Shown: positions 63,401 to 64,000 of the stretch, in pieces | Layout: each line of letters begins with the position of its first letter | How positions within the stretch are numbered: the first letter of the stretch is position 1 | Source: Flaveria trinervia | Taxonomy: Eukaryota > Streptophyta > Magnoliopsida > Asterales > Asteraceae | NCBI GenBank assembly: GCA_025506515.1 | Contig: CM046457.1 | Location: forward strand, 3,386,870 to 3,450,869 | Reading direction: 5' to 3' | DNA length: 64,000 nt | Notes under the pieces: model-generated | Told to the model about the DNA's origin: nothing | Database searches by the model: none | The model's input: only the letters and a program-made list of their open reading frames with translations | Translations under genes and position numbers: made by a program

Positions 63401-63650
63401 TTCCTCCGCCTCTTCTCGGCGACACATGATCCCTCTCCGACCACCGCGCCCTAGGCGACCGTCGTTTAACGCTAAGCCGTCGACCGGAAAACGCTAGATC
63501 CAGCCTATTCCATAACCGTTTAACACTTCTAGTTCTACTACTTCTACCAGATGATCTCGGAGACGCAATCTGACCTTCTAAATCATTATCCGAAGACGAT
63601 GAATTCGACCGCAGTAGAACAACGCTGTCATTATGATCGCCTCCAGACAT
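57462..63650 (-). CDS. CLC-F: CLC-f type chloride channel/transporter
   Basis: Nine exons on the minus strand: 63650-63280, 62876-62481, 61804-61610, 61280-60826, 60734-60630, 60055-59837, 59382-59173, 58635-58403 and 57543-57462. Two are one base short: exon 1 near 63332 (a GGG read as GG, before GCLLGLATGLC) and exon 2 near 62603 (a CCC read as CC, in CSLGPEGPS). Allowing for both gives 755 residues, close to Arabidopsis CLC-f (781). The ion-path motif GPEGP (215-219) keeps the gating glutamate position; KGSGLVGGLYAPSLMIG forms the second anion site. Multiple membrane helices occupy about 100-510. Two CBS domains follow (about 585-640 and 665-725), and the protein ends SNGH as in Arabidopsis. 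In Arabidopsis it is an endomembrane (Golgi) and plastid-envelope protein. The ATG at 63650 gives MSGGDHND; upstream codons lack ATG. Confidence 0.93.
62059..62441. mobile_element. MITE in CLC-f intron 2
   Basis: The left end ggtgtttggccattg and right end caatgccaaacacc are inverse copies, followed inward by gcgattat and ataatcac. This is the same family as the MITE at 54201-54900. A further partial copy lies at about 62910-63000 in intron 1 (gcattgtgtttcaaaagtga). No coding capacity. Confidence 0.7.
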
Positions 63651-64000
63651 CGTTACAAGCCCTAAGTTGCACACACACTAGTGTTGCAATCATTCTTCCA
63701 TAATCGAGTCATAAACAGCAACAAATTGACTGAATCGAGATTTGGATCGTGTTGATCACTGATCAGATCGATTGGTTGAAATTTGAACTTTGAATTGAAG
63801 AATTCTGATGTAATTTCGTTGCTAAATGTTGAAAAATGTTGAGAATGATGATTCCATTATGAATGTGTTGGAGACTGTAGTGGAAGATGAGAAGGAAGAC
63901 GATGGAGATTGACGGTGATCAAAAGATTGATGGTTGCATAAAACAAATGCAAATCAATTTCAAGATTTATATACTTTTTCAATCTTTTGACTTTGTAACA
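63651..64000 (-). promoter_or_regulatory. CLC-f leader and proximal upstream region
   Basis: Sequence upstream of the CLC-f ATG on the minus strand, running off the window edge. It is less AT-rich than the spacers and contains no other frame. A tataaat-like word on the minus strand near 63965-63971 could be a TATA box, but the transcription start is not determined. Confidence 0.4.

Overview
The window is nuclear DNA from a flowering plant, a eudicot. The signs are GT-AG introns, AT-rich spacers, a Ty1/Copia relic and several solo LTRs with 5-bp target duplications, many MITEs, and four recognisable plant genes. The Copia and LTR families look like those common in Asteraceae, but that placement rests on memory of the families and was not searched.

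Layout. 1-4.0 kb: spacer with repeat scraps. 4.43-10.13 kb (+): a nine-exon gene for a membrane-anchored J-domain protein with a Jiv90-type cysteine module. 10.1-22.6 kb: repeat-rich spacer with a 2.4-kb solo LTR, a GC-rich TIR element, a Helitron-like element and tandem duplications. 22.60-23.93 kb (+): an intronless GRAS gene, the LATERAL SUPPRESSOR (LAS) orthologue, read in three frames because of two one-base losses. 23.9-29.4 kb: spacer with degenerate telomere-like repeats and a perfect short hairpin. 29.8-36.9 kb: a decayed Copia element (- strand) split by a solo LTR, which is itself split by a second solo LTR; each has its own 5-bp target duplication. 37.27-39.42 kb: a Helitron (- strand) with canonical ends and a duplicated 5' part. 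39.4-52.5 kb: spacer with an hAT-like MITE, a Harbinger-like MITE, an LTR fragment and a Copia gag relic. 53.73-56.55 kb (+): a group I WRKY gene, the WRKY2 orthologue, with a triplicated leader segment. 57.46-63.65 kb (-): a nine-exon CLC-f chloride channel/transporter gene, convergent with WRKY2.

The four genes are unrelated in function: protein folding, axillary meristem initiation, transcription, and anion transport. They are single plant genes in a repeat-rich spacer, not an operon or pathway cluster.

The most consequential observation concerns sequence quality or gene fate. LAS, WRKY2 and CLC-f together carry five frame breaks. Each is the loss of one base from a run of two or three identical bases, in genes that otherwise read intact to their conserved C termini. 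Residual homopolymer errors in the assembly explain this better than three independent pseudogenes. I found no CRISPR array, complete tRNA or rRNA gene, and no convincing previously undescribed system. The most informative structures are the nested LTRs, the Helitron with doubled 5' part, the nested MITEs in a WRKY2 intron and the triplicated WRKY2 leader.
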